From the NCBI GenBank assembly GCA_010030955.1, contig RHBP01000056.1:1-10737 (forward strand): 10,737 bases of DNA, written 5' to 3'. This document shows positions 1 to 6,666 of this stretch, piece by piece (positions within the stretch are counted from its first letter, which is position 1; every line of letters begins with the position of its first letter). Origin of the DNA: Synechococcaceae bacterium WBB_10_009. GTDB taxonomy: Bacteria; Cyanobacteriota; Cyanobacteriia; PCC-6307; Cyanobiaceae. Both the position numbers and the translations under genes were made by a program. The notes beneath the pieces are model-generated. The model ran no database searches. It saw only the letters and a list, made by a program, of their open reading frames with translations, and had not been told where the DNA came from.

Positions 1-197
1 TGCGGGCAGTAGCTCTCCAGGCCGCTGCTCACCTCGCGGATTGCCGCCGGCCCGAAGCGCGTGCCTGGCCGGAAGGAGGTGGTGCCGTCGTAGGGCACCC
101 CAAACAGGCCCACGCGGCAGCCGGCGGGGTCCCGCTGGCTGCCCATGTAGATGGCGCCATCGGTGTCAAACAAATCCGTGTCGAAGAGCGCGTTCAT
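1..197 (-). CDS. speB: Agmatinase / ureohydrolase family protein, N-terminal part (runs off window)
   Basis: Only the first 65 codons are present; the gene continues beyond the left edge. The ATG at 197 gives MNALFDTDLF, followed at residues 33-49 by GVPYDGTTSFRPGTRFG and then PAAIRE. This is the typical first core block of the arginase/agmatinase family. Known family members are about 300 residues, use two Mn ions, and hydrolyse agmatine to putrescine and urea. The metal ligands lie downstream and are not visible, so the substrate (agmatine rather than arginine or guanidinobutyrate) is inferred from the neighbour. The start lies 4 bases after the stop of speE, so the two are almost certainly co-transcribed. 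Putrescine from this enzyme would be the substrate of SpeE. Confidence 0.9.
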   Translation of the reverse strand, partial: MNALFDTDLFDTDGAIYMGSQRDPAGCRVGLFGVPYDGTTSFRPGTRFGPAAIREVSSGLESYCP

Positions 198-201
198 GGG
201 G

Positions 202-1083
202 TCAGGGCGCCGAGGGCGTGTTGAGGGCGCGTTCAATGGCGGCGGGGATGGCGTCGAAGGCGCCGCGCTGCCAGCGGGGACTCCAGATCTCACAGCCACG
301 GACGACGGCCGCGGCGCGCTCGGGATCCGGCTGCAGATAACGACGGCCGTCCGTGGCGGCGAACGTCCAGCTCCACCAGCCGCTCGGATACATCGGCACC
401 CAGCCGTAGAGCGGATCGGCGTGGCCGAAGACGTCTCTCAAGAGCTGCACCGTGTCGATGTGCACCTGCCGAAAGGCTTCGGGGGATTCGCTCTGGGTGG
501 CGAACACGCCACCGGGCCGCAGGATGCGGCGGCATTGTTCGAAGAAGGCGCGGTTGAACAGGCCCTCCGCCGGACCCGCCGGATCGGAGCCGTCCACGAT
601 CACCACGTCGTAGCTGGCGTCGGGCGCGTTGGCGGCCCAGGCGATGCCGTCGCCCACGGTGAGCTGGAAGCGCGGGTCGCTCCAGCAGCCGCCCCCGATC
701 GAGGGCAAATGCTGTTGGCTCCACTCCACCACCAGGCCGTCGATTTCCACCATGTCGAGGTGCTGCACACCGCTGTGGCGCAGGCACTCGCGGGCGGTGC
801 CGCCGTCGCCGCCGCCGATCACCAGCACCCGCTCGATGCGCTCGGCGCCGCACAGGGCCGGGTGCACCAGGGATTCGTGATAGTGCCGCTCCTGGCGCTC
901 GGCGGTCATCCAGCAGCCATCCAGCAGCAGGCCCTTGCCGTAGCGCTCGCTTTCGATGATCGTCACCCGCTGGAAGGGCGATTGCTGTTCGGCGATCACC
1001 CGGCCCGCCAGGCCGTAGCGCACGCCATCGAAGATTTCATCCACCCAACCGGGGGTTGGGGCGGGGGCGCTGCTGTCGGCCAT
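202..1083 (-). CDS. speE: Spermidine synthase (polyamine aminopropyltransferase)
   Basis: 293 residues, normal for the family. It transfers an aminopropyl group from decarboxylated S-adenosylmethionine to putrescine in the cytoplasm. The fold is methyltransferase-like. Visible motifs are a short N-terminal beta domain (1-65), the RHYHE block (66-70), the nucleotide-binding loop VIGGGDGGTAREC (88-100), the acidic VEID (112-115), and the catalytic DGSDPAGPAEGL segment (164-175; D164 and D167). FATQSESP at 194-201 is also typical. I chose the ATG at 1083 because family similarity begins there. The frame stays open upstream to 1659, but that part only mirrors the opposing arfB gene. No clear Shine-Dalgarno sequence precedes it. 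It leads the speE-speB pair. Confidence 0.96.
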   Translation of the reverse strand: MADSSAPAPTPGWVDEIFDGVRYGLAGRVIAEQQSPFQRVTIIESERYGKGLLLDGCWMTAERQERHYHESLVHPALCGAERIERVLVIGGGDGGTARECLRHSGVQHLDMVEIDGLVVEWSQQHLPSIGGGCWSDPRFQLTVGDGIAWAANAPDASYDVVIVDGSDPAGPAEGLFNRAFFEQCRRILRPGGVFATQSESPEAFRQVHIDTVQLLRDVFGHADPLYGWVPMYPSGWWSWTFAATDGRRYLQPDPERAAAVVRGCEIWSPRWQRGAFDAIPAAIERALNTPSAP

Positions 1084-1149
1084 GGGGAAACCCGTGCGTG
1101 TCTCCAGATTTGCGCATCGCCCCTGTGCCCCCCATGACAGGCTCGGCCC
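1084..1149. promoter_or_regulatory. Divergent intergenic region between speE and arfB
   Basis: This 66-base gap separates the divergent starts of speE (minus) and arfB (plus), so promoters for both presumably lie here or in the flanking coding ends. I see no convincing -10/-35 pair, operator or hairpin. The call rests on gene orientation alone. Confidence 0.35.
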
Positions 1150-1602
1150 ATGGCGGGCGCACCCAACCCCGGCGATTTGCGGCTCACCCCGCGGCTGGTG
1201 ATTCCGGCGGCGGAGCTGCGCTGGCGCTTTTCGCGCAGTTCCGGCCCCGGTGGCCAACACGTGAACACCACCGACTCGCGGGTGGAGCTGCTGTTTGACC
1301 TGCAGGCCACCGCCGCCCTGTCGGCGCCGCTGCGGCAACGGGCCCTGGAGCGGCTGGGGCCGCGGCTGCAGGAGGGCTGTGTGGTGATCGCCGCCAGCGA
1401 GCACCGCAGCCAGTGGCAAAACCGTGTGGCGGCCCAGCGGCGCCTGGTGGAGCTGCTGCTGGAGGCGCTCAAGCCGCCGCCGCCGCCGCGCCGGCCCACC
1501 AAGCCCACCCGGGGCTCGGTGCAACGGCGCCTGCAGGCCAAACAGCGGCGCAGCGCCGTGAAGCAGCGGCGCCGCGGGGGCGATCAACCGGCGGACGACT
1601 GA
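1150..1602 (+). CDS. arfB: Alternative ribosome-rescue factor / peptidyl-tRNA hydrolase with GGQ motif (ArfB/YaeJ type)
   Basis: 150 residues, the usual size for ArfB (YaeJ, ICT1-like). The RF-1 domain core is RSSGPGGQHVNTTDSRVEL (29-47), with the catalytic GGQ at 34-36. Family members enter stalled ribosomes lacking a stop codon, and the GGQ loop hydrolyses the peptidyl-tRNA. The lysine/arginine-rich tail (about 114-142), which in ArfB occupies the empty mRNA channel, is present. The absence of codon-recognition domains separates it from RF1 and RF2. A run of five prolines (109-113) joins the core to the tail, which is odd for a translation-rescue protein because polyproline itself slows ribosomes. 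The gene starts divergently from speE. Its last 19 bases overlap the 3' end of the opposing methyltransferase-mazG gene. Confidence 0.93.
   Translation: MAGAPNPGDLRLTPRLVIPAAELRWRFSRSSGPGGQHVNTTDSRVELLFDLQATAALSAPLRQRALERLGPRLQEGCVVIAASEHRSQWQNRVAAQRRLVELLLEALKPPPPPRRPTKPTRGSVQRRLQAKQRRSAVKQRRRGGDQPADD
1474..1488 (+). repeat. (CCG)5 trinucleotide run encoding five prolines in arfB
   Basis: Five perfect CCG codons in a row inside arfB encode prolines 109-113, followed by an arginine/proline-rich stretch. It is a short in-frame microsatellite that could vary in length by slippage and a predicted EF-P-dependent pause site. Both consequences are inference; the repeat itself is directly visible. 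Confidence 0.85.
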
Positions 1603-3146
1603 GGCCCCGGGGGTTGGCCGCTCACTTCGGCGCGGATCTGCGCCTTGGCCTGCCGCCACAGGCCCTCCAGCTCGGCGATGCTGCGGCCCTGCAGATCACC
1701 CCCCAGGGCCGCCTCCACCCGGGAGAAGCGATCCAAAAAGCGGCGGTTGGTGCCGGCCAGGCCCGTCTCCGGGTCCAGGTCGCACCAGCGGGCCACGTTC
1801 ACCAGGGTGAAGAGCAGGTCTCCGAGCTCCGCTTCGGCGTGGGCGCGGTCGCCGCTGGCGACGGCCTGCTTGAGCTCGTCGAGCTCCTCGTGCACCTTCT
1901 CCCACACGCCGGCCATGGCGTCCCACTCGAAGCCGGCGGCGGCGGCTTTCTTGGAGATGGTCATCGCCCCGGCCAGGGCCGGCTGGCCGCGCACCTTGCC
2001 GGCCAACCGATCGCTCAGGGGGCTGCTGGACGCTGCCCCCCCCTCGCGCTCGGCCCGCTCCTGGGCCTTGATCGCCTCCCAGCTGGCCTTCACGGCCGCG
2101 CTGTCCGCCGCCTCGGCCCCTGCGAACACATGGGGGTGGCGGCGAATCAGCTTGGCGCTGATGCCCGCCGCGATCGGCCCCAGGTTGAACCGGCCCGTTT
2201 CGCTGCCGATCTGGGCGTGCAGCACCACCTGCAGCAGCAGGTCGCCCAGCTCCTCGGCCAGGTGCCGATCGTCGCCGTGGCGGATGGCATCGGCCACCTC
2301 GTGGGCCTCCTCCAGCACGTAGGGCACCAGGGAGGCGTGGGTCTGCTCCAGGTCCCACGGGCAGCCCCCCTGGGGATCGCGCAGCTGGGCCACCACCGCC
2401 CGCAGCTGCGTGATGGCGGCCTCCGCCGAGGCCGGCGCCGCCGGGGCTTGCCCCTCGGTGGGCCGGCCACTGATCCAGAGGCGAAAGCAGGCGGCCTGCA
2501 TCAGCTGGGTGGGGGCCTCCAGCCCGCCGGCCAGCAGGCGGCGCTCCAGCAGCAGCGGGTCGAGCGAAAACACCGCCGTGTTGCGGGAGGCCATCACCGC
2601 TTCCACCGCGGGCCCATCCATCCCCAGGGCCCGGAAGCGGGCGGCGGCCAGCTGCAGCCAGGGCTCCATCGGCTCCCCCTCCGGCTCGCTGTAGCTGCTC
2701 AGCAGCAGGGCACCCCCCGGCGACACCTGGGTGCCCAGTTGGTCGAGCAGGGGCCGTTGCGCCGCCGGTTCGAGCACGTGCAGCACGTTGTGGCAGATCA
2801 CGGCGTCGAAGCCGCTGCCCCCCAGGGGGCCGGCGGGGGGCAGCTGCGGCGGACCCCACTGCACCCGCCCGTTGGCCCCGATGTCTGCGATCAGCCCATC
2901 GCAGAGCTGGCGCATCTGGGTGCTGGGCTCCACCAGGGTGAACTGGGCCTGCGGCAGGGCCTCCAGCAACCCAGGCAGCTCCAGGCCGCTGCCCACCCCC
3001 ACCACCAGGGCGCGCCGGGCCTGCGGCAGCCGCGCCGCCAGGGCGGCGGCCCCGATCTCCTGGATGGCGTCGTAGCCCGGGATCATCAGGCGGATGCGGC
3101 CGTTGTAGGCGCGGCCGTAGTCGCCCTCGAAGTCGAGCGGGGTCAT
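1584..3146 (-). CDS. mazG: Fusion of a CmoA-like SAM-dependent methyltransferase with two-domain MazG nucleoside triphosphate pyrophosphohydrolase
   Basis: One uninterrupted frame of 520 residues. Residues 1-227 form a class I methyltransferase: motif I VVGVGSGLEL (48-57), acidic E73 at the end of beta 2, FDAVICHNVLHVLEP (113-127) and VSPGGALLLS (141-150). Its start (MIPGYDAI) and end (TAVFSLDPLLLERRLLAGGL) recall CmoA from memory. An Ala/Pro-rich linker (about 228-245) leads to MazG. Repeat 1 has CPWDLEQTHASL (262-273), LEEAHEV (278-284) and EELGDLL (298-304). Repeat 2 has HEELDEL (419-425) and AELGDLL (439-445). MazG proteins hydrolyse NTPs to NMP and pyrophosphate with Mg held by these acidic residues. 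I chose the ATG at 3146, 20 bases after the upstream gene's stop. No ATG lies between the methyltransferase core and MazG; GTG codons at residues 251 and 252 could give a short MazG, but nothing supports that. The methyltransferase substrate is unknown. Confidence 0.9.
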   Translation of the reverse strand: MTPLDFEGDYGRAYNGRIRLMIPGYDAIQEIGAAALAARLPQARRALVVGVGSGLELPGLLEALPQAQFTLVEPSTQMRQLCDGLIADIGANGRVQWGPPQLPPAGPLGGSGFDAVICHNVLHVLEPAAQRPLLDQLGTQVSPGGALLLSSYSEPEGEPMEPWLQLAAARFRALGMDGPAVEAVMASRNTAVFSLDPLLLERRLLAGGLEAPTQLMQAACFRLWISGRPTEGQAPAAPASAEAAITQLRAVVAQLRDPQGGCPWDLEQTHASLVPYVLEEAHEVADAIRHGDDRHLAEELGDLLLQVVLHAQIGSETGRFNLGPIAAGISAKLIRRHPHVFAGAEAADSAAVKASWEAIKAQERAEREGGAASSSPLSDRLAGKVRGQPALAGAMTISKKAAAAGFEWDAMAGVWEKVHEELDELKQAVASGDRAHAEAELGDLLFTLVNVARWCDLDPETGLAGTNRRFLDRFSRVEAALGGDLQGRSIAELEGLWRQAKAQIRAEVSGQPPGPQSSAG

Positions 3147-3166
3147 GGGGTGGGGCGGCCGGGGGC

Positions 3167-3697
3167 TCAGCGGAGTTTGGCCCGCCCACCGCGCCGTTGC
3201 CGCCGGCGGGTCCGCCGCAGGGCCCTGGGCAGCCGCGGCGTGGGATCGCCGTCCTGGATCAGGTGCAGCCAGGCGCTGGCCTCCACCCCCACCAGTGCCG
3301 CCAGCAGCTGGGGCCGGTGCTGGTTCCACAGCTGTTGTGCCCCCTGGGCGAGGGCGGCGGGGTCGGGGGCCCCCAGGGGCTGGGCCAGCCAGCTGAGGGC
3401 CAGCAGCAGCGCCGCCAGGTAGGCCAGCCGGCCGGCACTGCCCAGCAGCGGTGTGTGCGAGAGCAGCGAGCGGTGGCTGATCAGGCGCCGGTAGGGCGCC
3501 CACAGGATCCGCAGCGCCCCCCAGCGGCGGGTGGGGTTGGAGGGGGTGTCGAGGTCGGGTGAGAGCCATAGGCCACCCACCAGAAAGCCCAGGCCTGCGC
3601 ACAGGGCTCCACCGGGGCCCAGGGCCGGCCACCACAGCAGGCCGAAGGGCAGGGCCAGCAGCGTGGTGGCGTGGTCGTGGGCGCGGCCACGGGCCAT
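3167..3697 (-). CDS. DUF2227-type putative metal-binding membrane protein
   Basis: 176 residues. It matches the pattern of the cyanobacterial DUF2227 proteins, related to small membrane-bound putative metal-dependent hydrolases. Conserved-looking polar motifs are GRAHD (4-8), SPDLDT (46-51), HRSLLSH (75-81) and HLIQD (145-149); the His and Asp residues are likely metal ligands. Hydrophobic segments around 12-45 and 90-108 suggest membrane attachment. The C-terminus (about 155-176) is strongly basic (RRTRRRQRRGGRAKLR), which could contact lipid head groups or nucleic acid. The ATG at 3697 begins right at the conserved MARGRAHD. Its stop lies 20 bases before the methyltransferase-MazG start, so the two are probably one transcript. 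The biochemical function of the family is unknown to me. Confidence 0.8.
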   Translation of the reverse strand: MARGRAHDHATTLLALPFGLLWWPALGPGGALCAGLGFLVGGLWLSPDLDTPSNPTRRWGALRILWAPYRRLISHRSLLSHTPLLGSAGRLAYLAALLLALSWLAQPLGAPDPAALAQGAQQLWNQHRPQLLAALVGVEASAWLHLIQDGDPTPRLPRALRRTRRRQRRGGRAKLR

Positions 3698-3747
3698 GGG
3701 CGGGGCGGCGAACCGGCCCGAGTGTGCCGTGGATGCCGGCCACTGGG

Positions 3748-3753
3748 CACAAT
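3748..3753 (+). promoter_or_regulatory. Possible -10 element for tRNA-Val
   Basis: CACAAT matches TATAAT at four of six positions and ends 9 bases before the mature tRNA 5' end, a sensible distance for a tRNA promoter. No good -35 is visible 16-18 bases upstream. The tRNA and the divergent DUF2227 gene share this 65-base gap (3698-3762). Confidence 0.25.
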
Positions 3754-3762
3754 GGGCGCACC

Positions 3763-3834
<72 letters not shown>

Positions 3835-5421
3835 TCAGCGGCGCCATCTCAGCCCCGCCAGCAGGAACACCACGGCCATCAGCAGGTAGCCCAGGGCCCA
3901 GGAGCCCCCAGCCCCCCAGCCCAGCTGCAGCACCGTGTCGGCCTGGGTGAAGCGCCAGGCGTGGATCACCCCCAGCCAGGCACAGCCGCTGGCCACCGCC
4001 ATGCACAGGCTGGCGGCCAGGAAGCGCTGCTCGATCACATACACGAGCATCGCCGCCAGCAGCATTGCCGAGATGATCTGCCCCTGCTCCAGGGCGAAGG
4101 CCCCAGCGGCCCAGATGTCGGCCTGTTGCAGGGGGGCGAGCAGTTGGGCTGAAAAGGGTTGGCTGGCCGTTCCGGCGCCGCCGGCCCGCAGCCCTGCTTT
4201 GAGCAGCAGGGATCCCCATCCCGCCAGCCCCGGCAGCAGCCCCAAGGCCACCGCCGACGCGTGTTGGCGCGGTGTGGCCTCGAAGGCCTGGGCGGCGATC
4301 ACCAGGCCGATGTAGAGCACGATTGCCATGCCCGCTTCAATCGGCACCAGCAGGGCCACCACCCCGAACAGCCCCAGCAGGCAGCCGCCCCCCATCAGCA
4401 GGCCGTTGAGCCAGGAATAGCCAATGCGGGCCCCCATGGCTTTCCAGCCGGGATGGCCGATGTAGAGGGTGGTGGGGAAGCAGCCCCCCAGGGCCGCTGC
4501 GGCGATGGTGCCGATGCCATTGATCAGCAGCGAGCTGCGCACCGGGTAGCGGTCGCCGGCCGCTTCGGCGCTTTCGATGTTCTGCAGGGACCCCAGCAGG
4601 TTGAAGAGCCCCATGGGCACGATCACCCCCAGCCACGGCAGCAGCTGGCCGCGGGCGTCCCATAGGGCCGCCAGTTCCAGGTGTGGCAGCCGTAGGCCCA
4701 CCTGGGCGCTCTGGCTGGTCCAGGCGGCGGCATCGAATCGGATCAGGCCGCTGCCCCAGGCCAGGGCCATGCCCACCAGCACCGCCAGCAGGCCGCCTGG
4801 GATCGGCAGCCGCAGCCGGCCGTAGTAGGTGGCCAGGATCAGGGCCAGCACCGTGAGCCCCACCACCGGTTGGGCATAGGTGCGCAGCAGAAACCCCAGG
4901 GCGATGTAGCCCAGGGCGATGCCCGCCAGGGTGGAGAGCAGCGCCGCCCGCGGCAGCCAGCGCCTCAGCAGCTGGGCCCCAAAGGCCCCGGAGGCTTCGA
5001 TCAGGCCTGAGCCGAGGCAGGCCACCATGCCCGCCTGCCACGACAGCCGCACGGCGGCGGCTTCCCCTATCCCGGCTCCGAGGGCCCCCAGCTTCACCGG
5101 CAGCATCACCAGGAACACGTAGGCAAACAGGCTCACCGTGTTGATGCCGTAGGGCAGGGCGGTGCGGTCGTCGCGCCCCTCGGCGCTGGCCAGCCGGTGA
5201 GCCTGCCAGGCGTAGGCCAGGTTGCCCACCATCAGGCTGATGCCGGTGGCGGGCAGCACCGTGCCCAGCAGCAGGCTGTCCGGGTAGCCGAGCACCCCGC
5301 GGCAGAGCCCGAGGATCAGCAGGGTCTGGATCAGGTTGTCGAGCCCCAGCCCCAGCAGGCCATCCAGGTCGCCGGCCACGAACCAGCGGGGGCCGCGGGG
5401 CGGCAGGGCGGTTGCGTTCAT
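3835..5421 (-). CDS. NCS2-type permease (xanthine/uracil/adenine transporter superfamily)
   Basis: 528 residues with about a dozen hydrophobic stretches through the whole length, an integral inner-membrane transporter. The pattern fits the NCS2/NAT superfamily and leans to the AzgA-like branch. Visible blocks are ALPYGINTVSLFAYVFLVMLP (88-108), GVIVPMGLFNLLGSLQNIES (265-284) continuing AEAAGDRYPV, and INGIGTIAAAALGGCFPTT (300-318). The substrate cannot be read: purine or pyrimidine uptake is the family default, but these cyanobacterial members look divergent. The ATG at 5421 overlaps the dehydrogenase stop as ATGA; an upstream in-frame ATG at 5457 lies inside that gene and is less likely. The gene ends flush against tRNA-Val. 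Coupling to the dehydrogenase suggests coordinated translation, not necessarily a shared pathway. Confidence 0.85.
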   Translation of the reverse strand: MNATALPPRGPRWFVAGDLDGLLGLGLDNLIQTLLILGLCRGVLGYPDSLLLGTVLPATGISLMVGNLAYAWQAHRLASAEGRDDRTALPYGINTVSLFAYVFLVMLPVKLGALGAGIGEAAAVRLSWQAGMVACLGSGLIEASGAFGAQLLRRWLPRAALLSTLAGIALGYIALGFLLRTYAQPVVGLTVLALILATYYGRLRLPIPGGLLAVLVGMALAWGSGLIRFDAAAWTSQSAQVGLRLPHLELAALWDARGQLLPWLGVIVPMGLFNLLGSLQNIESAEAAGDRYPVRSSLLINGIGTIAAAALGGCFPTTLYIGHPGWKAMGARIGYSWLNGLLMGGGCLLGLFGVVALLVPIEAGMAIVLYIGLVIAAQAFEATPRQHASAVALGLLPGLAGWGSLLLKAGLRAGGAGTASQPFSAQLLAPLQQADIWAAGAFALEQGQIISAMLLAAMLVYVIEQRFLAASLCMAVASGCAWLGVIHAWRFTQADTVLQLGWGAGGSWALGYLLMAVVFLLAGLRWRR

Positions 5422-6329
5422 GGGGCTGGGCTGACGGCCGCGGCGCTCAGCGCCCACAGGCGCCCGCAGGCTGCAGCGTCGCGGGCCGCCGGGGGCATGC
5501 GGCAGGGCGCGGGGTGGCCCTTGAGGTTGGCCGGGCCGCCCGGGCCGTAGAACACGCCCGGCTGGGCCTGCGGCGCCGTGGCGGCAAACAGCTGCGGCAG
5601 GGCCCCCATGGCGGCGCTCTGGAACAACGGATCCATCAGCCGGTAGGCCAGGGCCTCCAGCCGCGAGCCGCGCGACGCCACCGAGGTGGGTTGCAGGTTG
5701 GTGCGGGCCAGGCCGGGATGGGCCACCAGCGACTGCACCGTGCTGCCGGCGGCGTTCAGCCGGCGCTGCAGCTCCAGGGCCGTCATCACATTGGCCAACT
5801 TGCTCTGCCCGTAGGCGCCCCAGGGGTCGTAGCGCCGCTCGGATTGGAGGTCGTCGAACTGGATGCGGCCGAAGTAGGCGGCCCCGGAGCTCACGTGCAC
5901 CACCCGGGCGCCCGGCCGCTGCTCCAGCAGGGGCAGCAGTGCTTGGGTGAGGGCGAAATGGCCCAGATGGTTCACCGCCAGCTGCAATTCATGGCCCTGG
6001 GCGCTGCGCTGCAGCGGCGGCGCCATCACGCCGGCGTTGTTGATCAACAGGTCGAGGCCGCTGTGGGCCGCGGCCACGGCGCTGGCGGCGCGGCGCACGC
6101 TCTCCAGGTCCGCCAGGTTGAGCTCCAGGGGCTCCAGGCCGCTCAGCCCCTCCGCCGCCAGCTGGGTTGCGGTTTGCTCCGCTTTGGCCCGGCTGCGGCA
6201 GGCCAGCAGCACCGTGGCCCCCTGGGCCGCCAGGGCCCGAGCTGTCTCCAGCCCCAGGCCGCTGTTGGCGCCGGTCACCAGGGCGGTGCGGCCCGCTTGG
6301 GCAGGAATCTGCGCGGTGGTCCAGGTCAC
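5418..6329 (-). CDS. Short-chain dehydrogenase/reductase, protochlorophyllide-reductase/retinol-dehydrogenase-like
   Basis: 303 residues. An NAD(P)-dependent Rossmann enzyme with all classical SDR landmarks: TGANSGLG (19-26) for cofactor binding, R45 in ACRSR suggesting NADPH, NNAG (97-100), N120, S148 in HVSSG, and the catalytic Y173/K177 (YGQSK). The C-terminal part FYGPGGPANLKGHP (260-273) with a later RLWALS resembles the POR/retinol dehydrogenase branch. I do not call it chlorophyll POR: the typical extended POR insert and substrate-binding cysteines are not evident. The start is GTG (6329), 26 bases after the stop of the 84-residue gene; no better ATG is close. Its stop overlaps the permease start by ATGA. 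The substrate is unknown; many cyanobacteria carry several such paralogues. Confidence 0.9.
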   Translation of the reverse strand: MTWTTAQIPAQAGRTALVTGANSGLGLETARALAAQGATVLLACRSRAKAEQTATQLAAEGLSGLEPLELNLADLESVRRAASAVAAAHSGLDLLINNAGVMAPPLQRSAQGHELQLAVNHLGHFALTQALLPLLEQRPGARVVHVSSGAAYFGRIQFDDLQSERRYDPWGAYGQSKLANVMTALELQRRLNAAGSTVQSLVAHPGLARTNLQPTSVASRGSRLEALAYRLMDPLFQSAAMGALPQLFAATAPQAQPGVFYGPGGPANLKGHPAPCRMPPAARDAAACGRLWALSAAAVSPAP

Positions 6330-6355
6330 AGGGTCGATCCAGGCGCCGGCGGGGC

Positions 6356-6610
6356 TCAGTCTTCCGGGAACAGCAGCGTCGCCAGTTCGTCGGGATCCAC
6401 GTCGTAGACGCGGGCCAGGCTGGTTTCGATGGCGGCGGTGACCTCGCCCGGCAGGAAGCGCATGGCGCTCAGGGCGTCATCGGCGATCTCATCGGTGAGC
6501 AGCTTGTCGCCGCCGAGCTTTTCATCGTTGATCACCGCCATCACCCAGCTCTGGTAGGCGTAGACCAGATCCGAGAACTCCAGATCCGGGTCGTTGAAAT
6601 CCAGGGCCAT
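6356..6610 (-). CDS. Small acidic protein of unknown function, likely conserved in cyanobacteria
   Basis: 84 residues, strongly acidic. It begins MALDFNDPDLEFSDLVYAYQ and ends with VYDVDPDELATLLFPED. It looks soluble and mostly helical, with no signal peptide, membrane segment or cysteines. I have the impression of a conserved picocyanobacterial family but cannot name it. I chose the ATG at 6610 because an upstream in-frame start (6679) would add a Pro/Ala-rich segment reaching into the divergent gene. It leads a minus-strand cluster: the dehydrogenase starts 26 bases after its stop, and the permease follows. The upstream gene on the other strand is divergent, with a 56-base gap (6611-6666) in which I see no clear promoter. 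Confidence 0.8.
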   Translation of the reverse strand: MALDFNDPDLEFSDLVYAYQSWVMAVINDEKLGGDKLLTDEIADDALSAMRFLPGEVTAAIETSLARVYDVDPDELATLLFPED

Positions 6611-6650
6611 GGCTGCGGGTGCCGCGTCTGTGTGCAGTCTGCCGGCTGGT

Positions 6651-6657
6651 GGGGAGG
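6651..6657 (+). promoter_or_regulatory. Shine-Dalgarno sequence deciding the start of the 155-residue gene
   Basis: GGGGAGG lies 9 bases before the ATG at 6667, good spacing, and directly against the in-frame ATG at 6658, too close to serve it. This favours the 6667 start. Confidence 0.6.
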
Positions 6658-6666
6658 ATGGGCACC

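Noticed and set aside
1084..1659. Upstream extension of the speE frame to 1659 (485 residues)
   Set aside because: The extra residues have no family similarity and lie opposite the real arfB gene; SpeE similarity begins right after the ATG at 1083.
1413..3422. A 669-codon open frame on the plus strand, opposite methyltransferase-mazG
   Set aside because: Its translation is low-complexity (Ala, Gly, Gln, Arg, His rich) with no motif, and it mirrors the minus-strand gene, whose protein has clear family motifs. Long antisense frames are expected at this GC content.
3147..3761. Upstream extension of the methyltransferase-MazG frame to 3761 (725 residues)
   Set aside because: The added part is a Pro/Ala/Arg-rich shadow of the DUF2227 gene in another frame; the ATG at 3146 begins the conserved domain.
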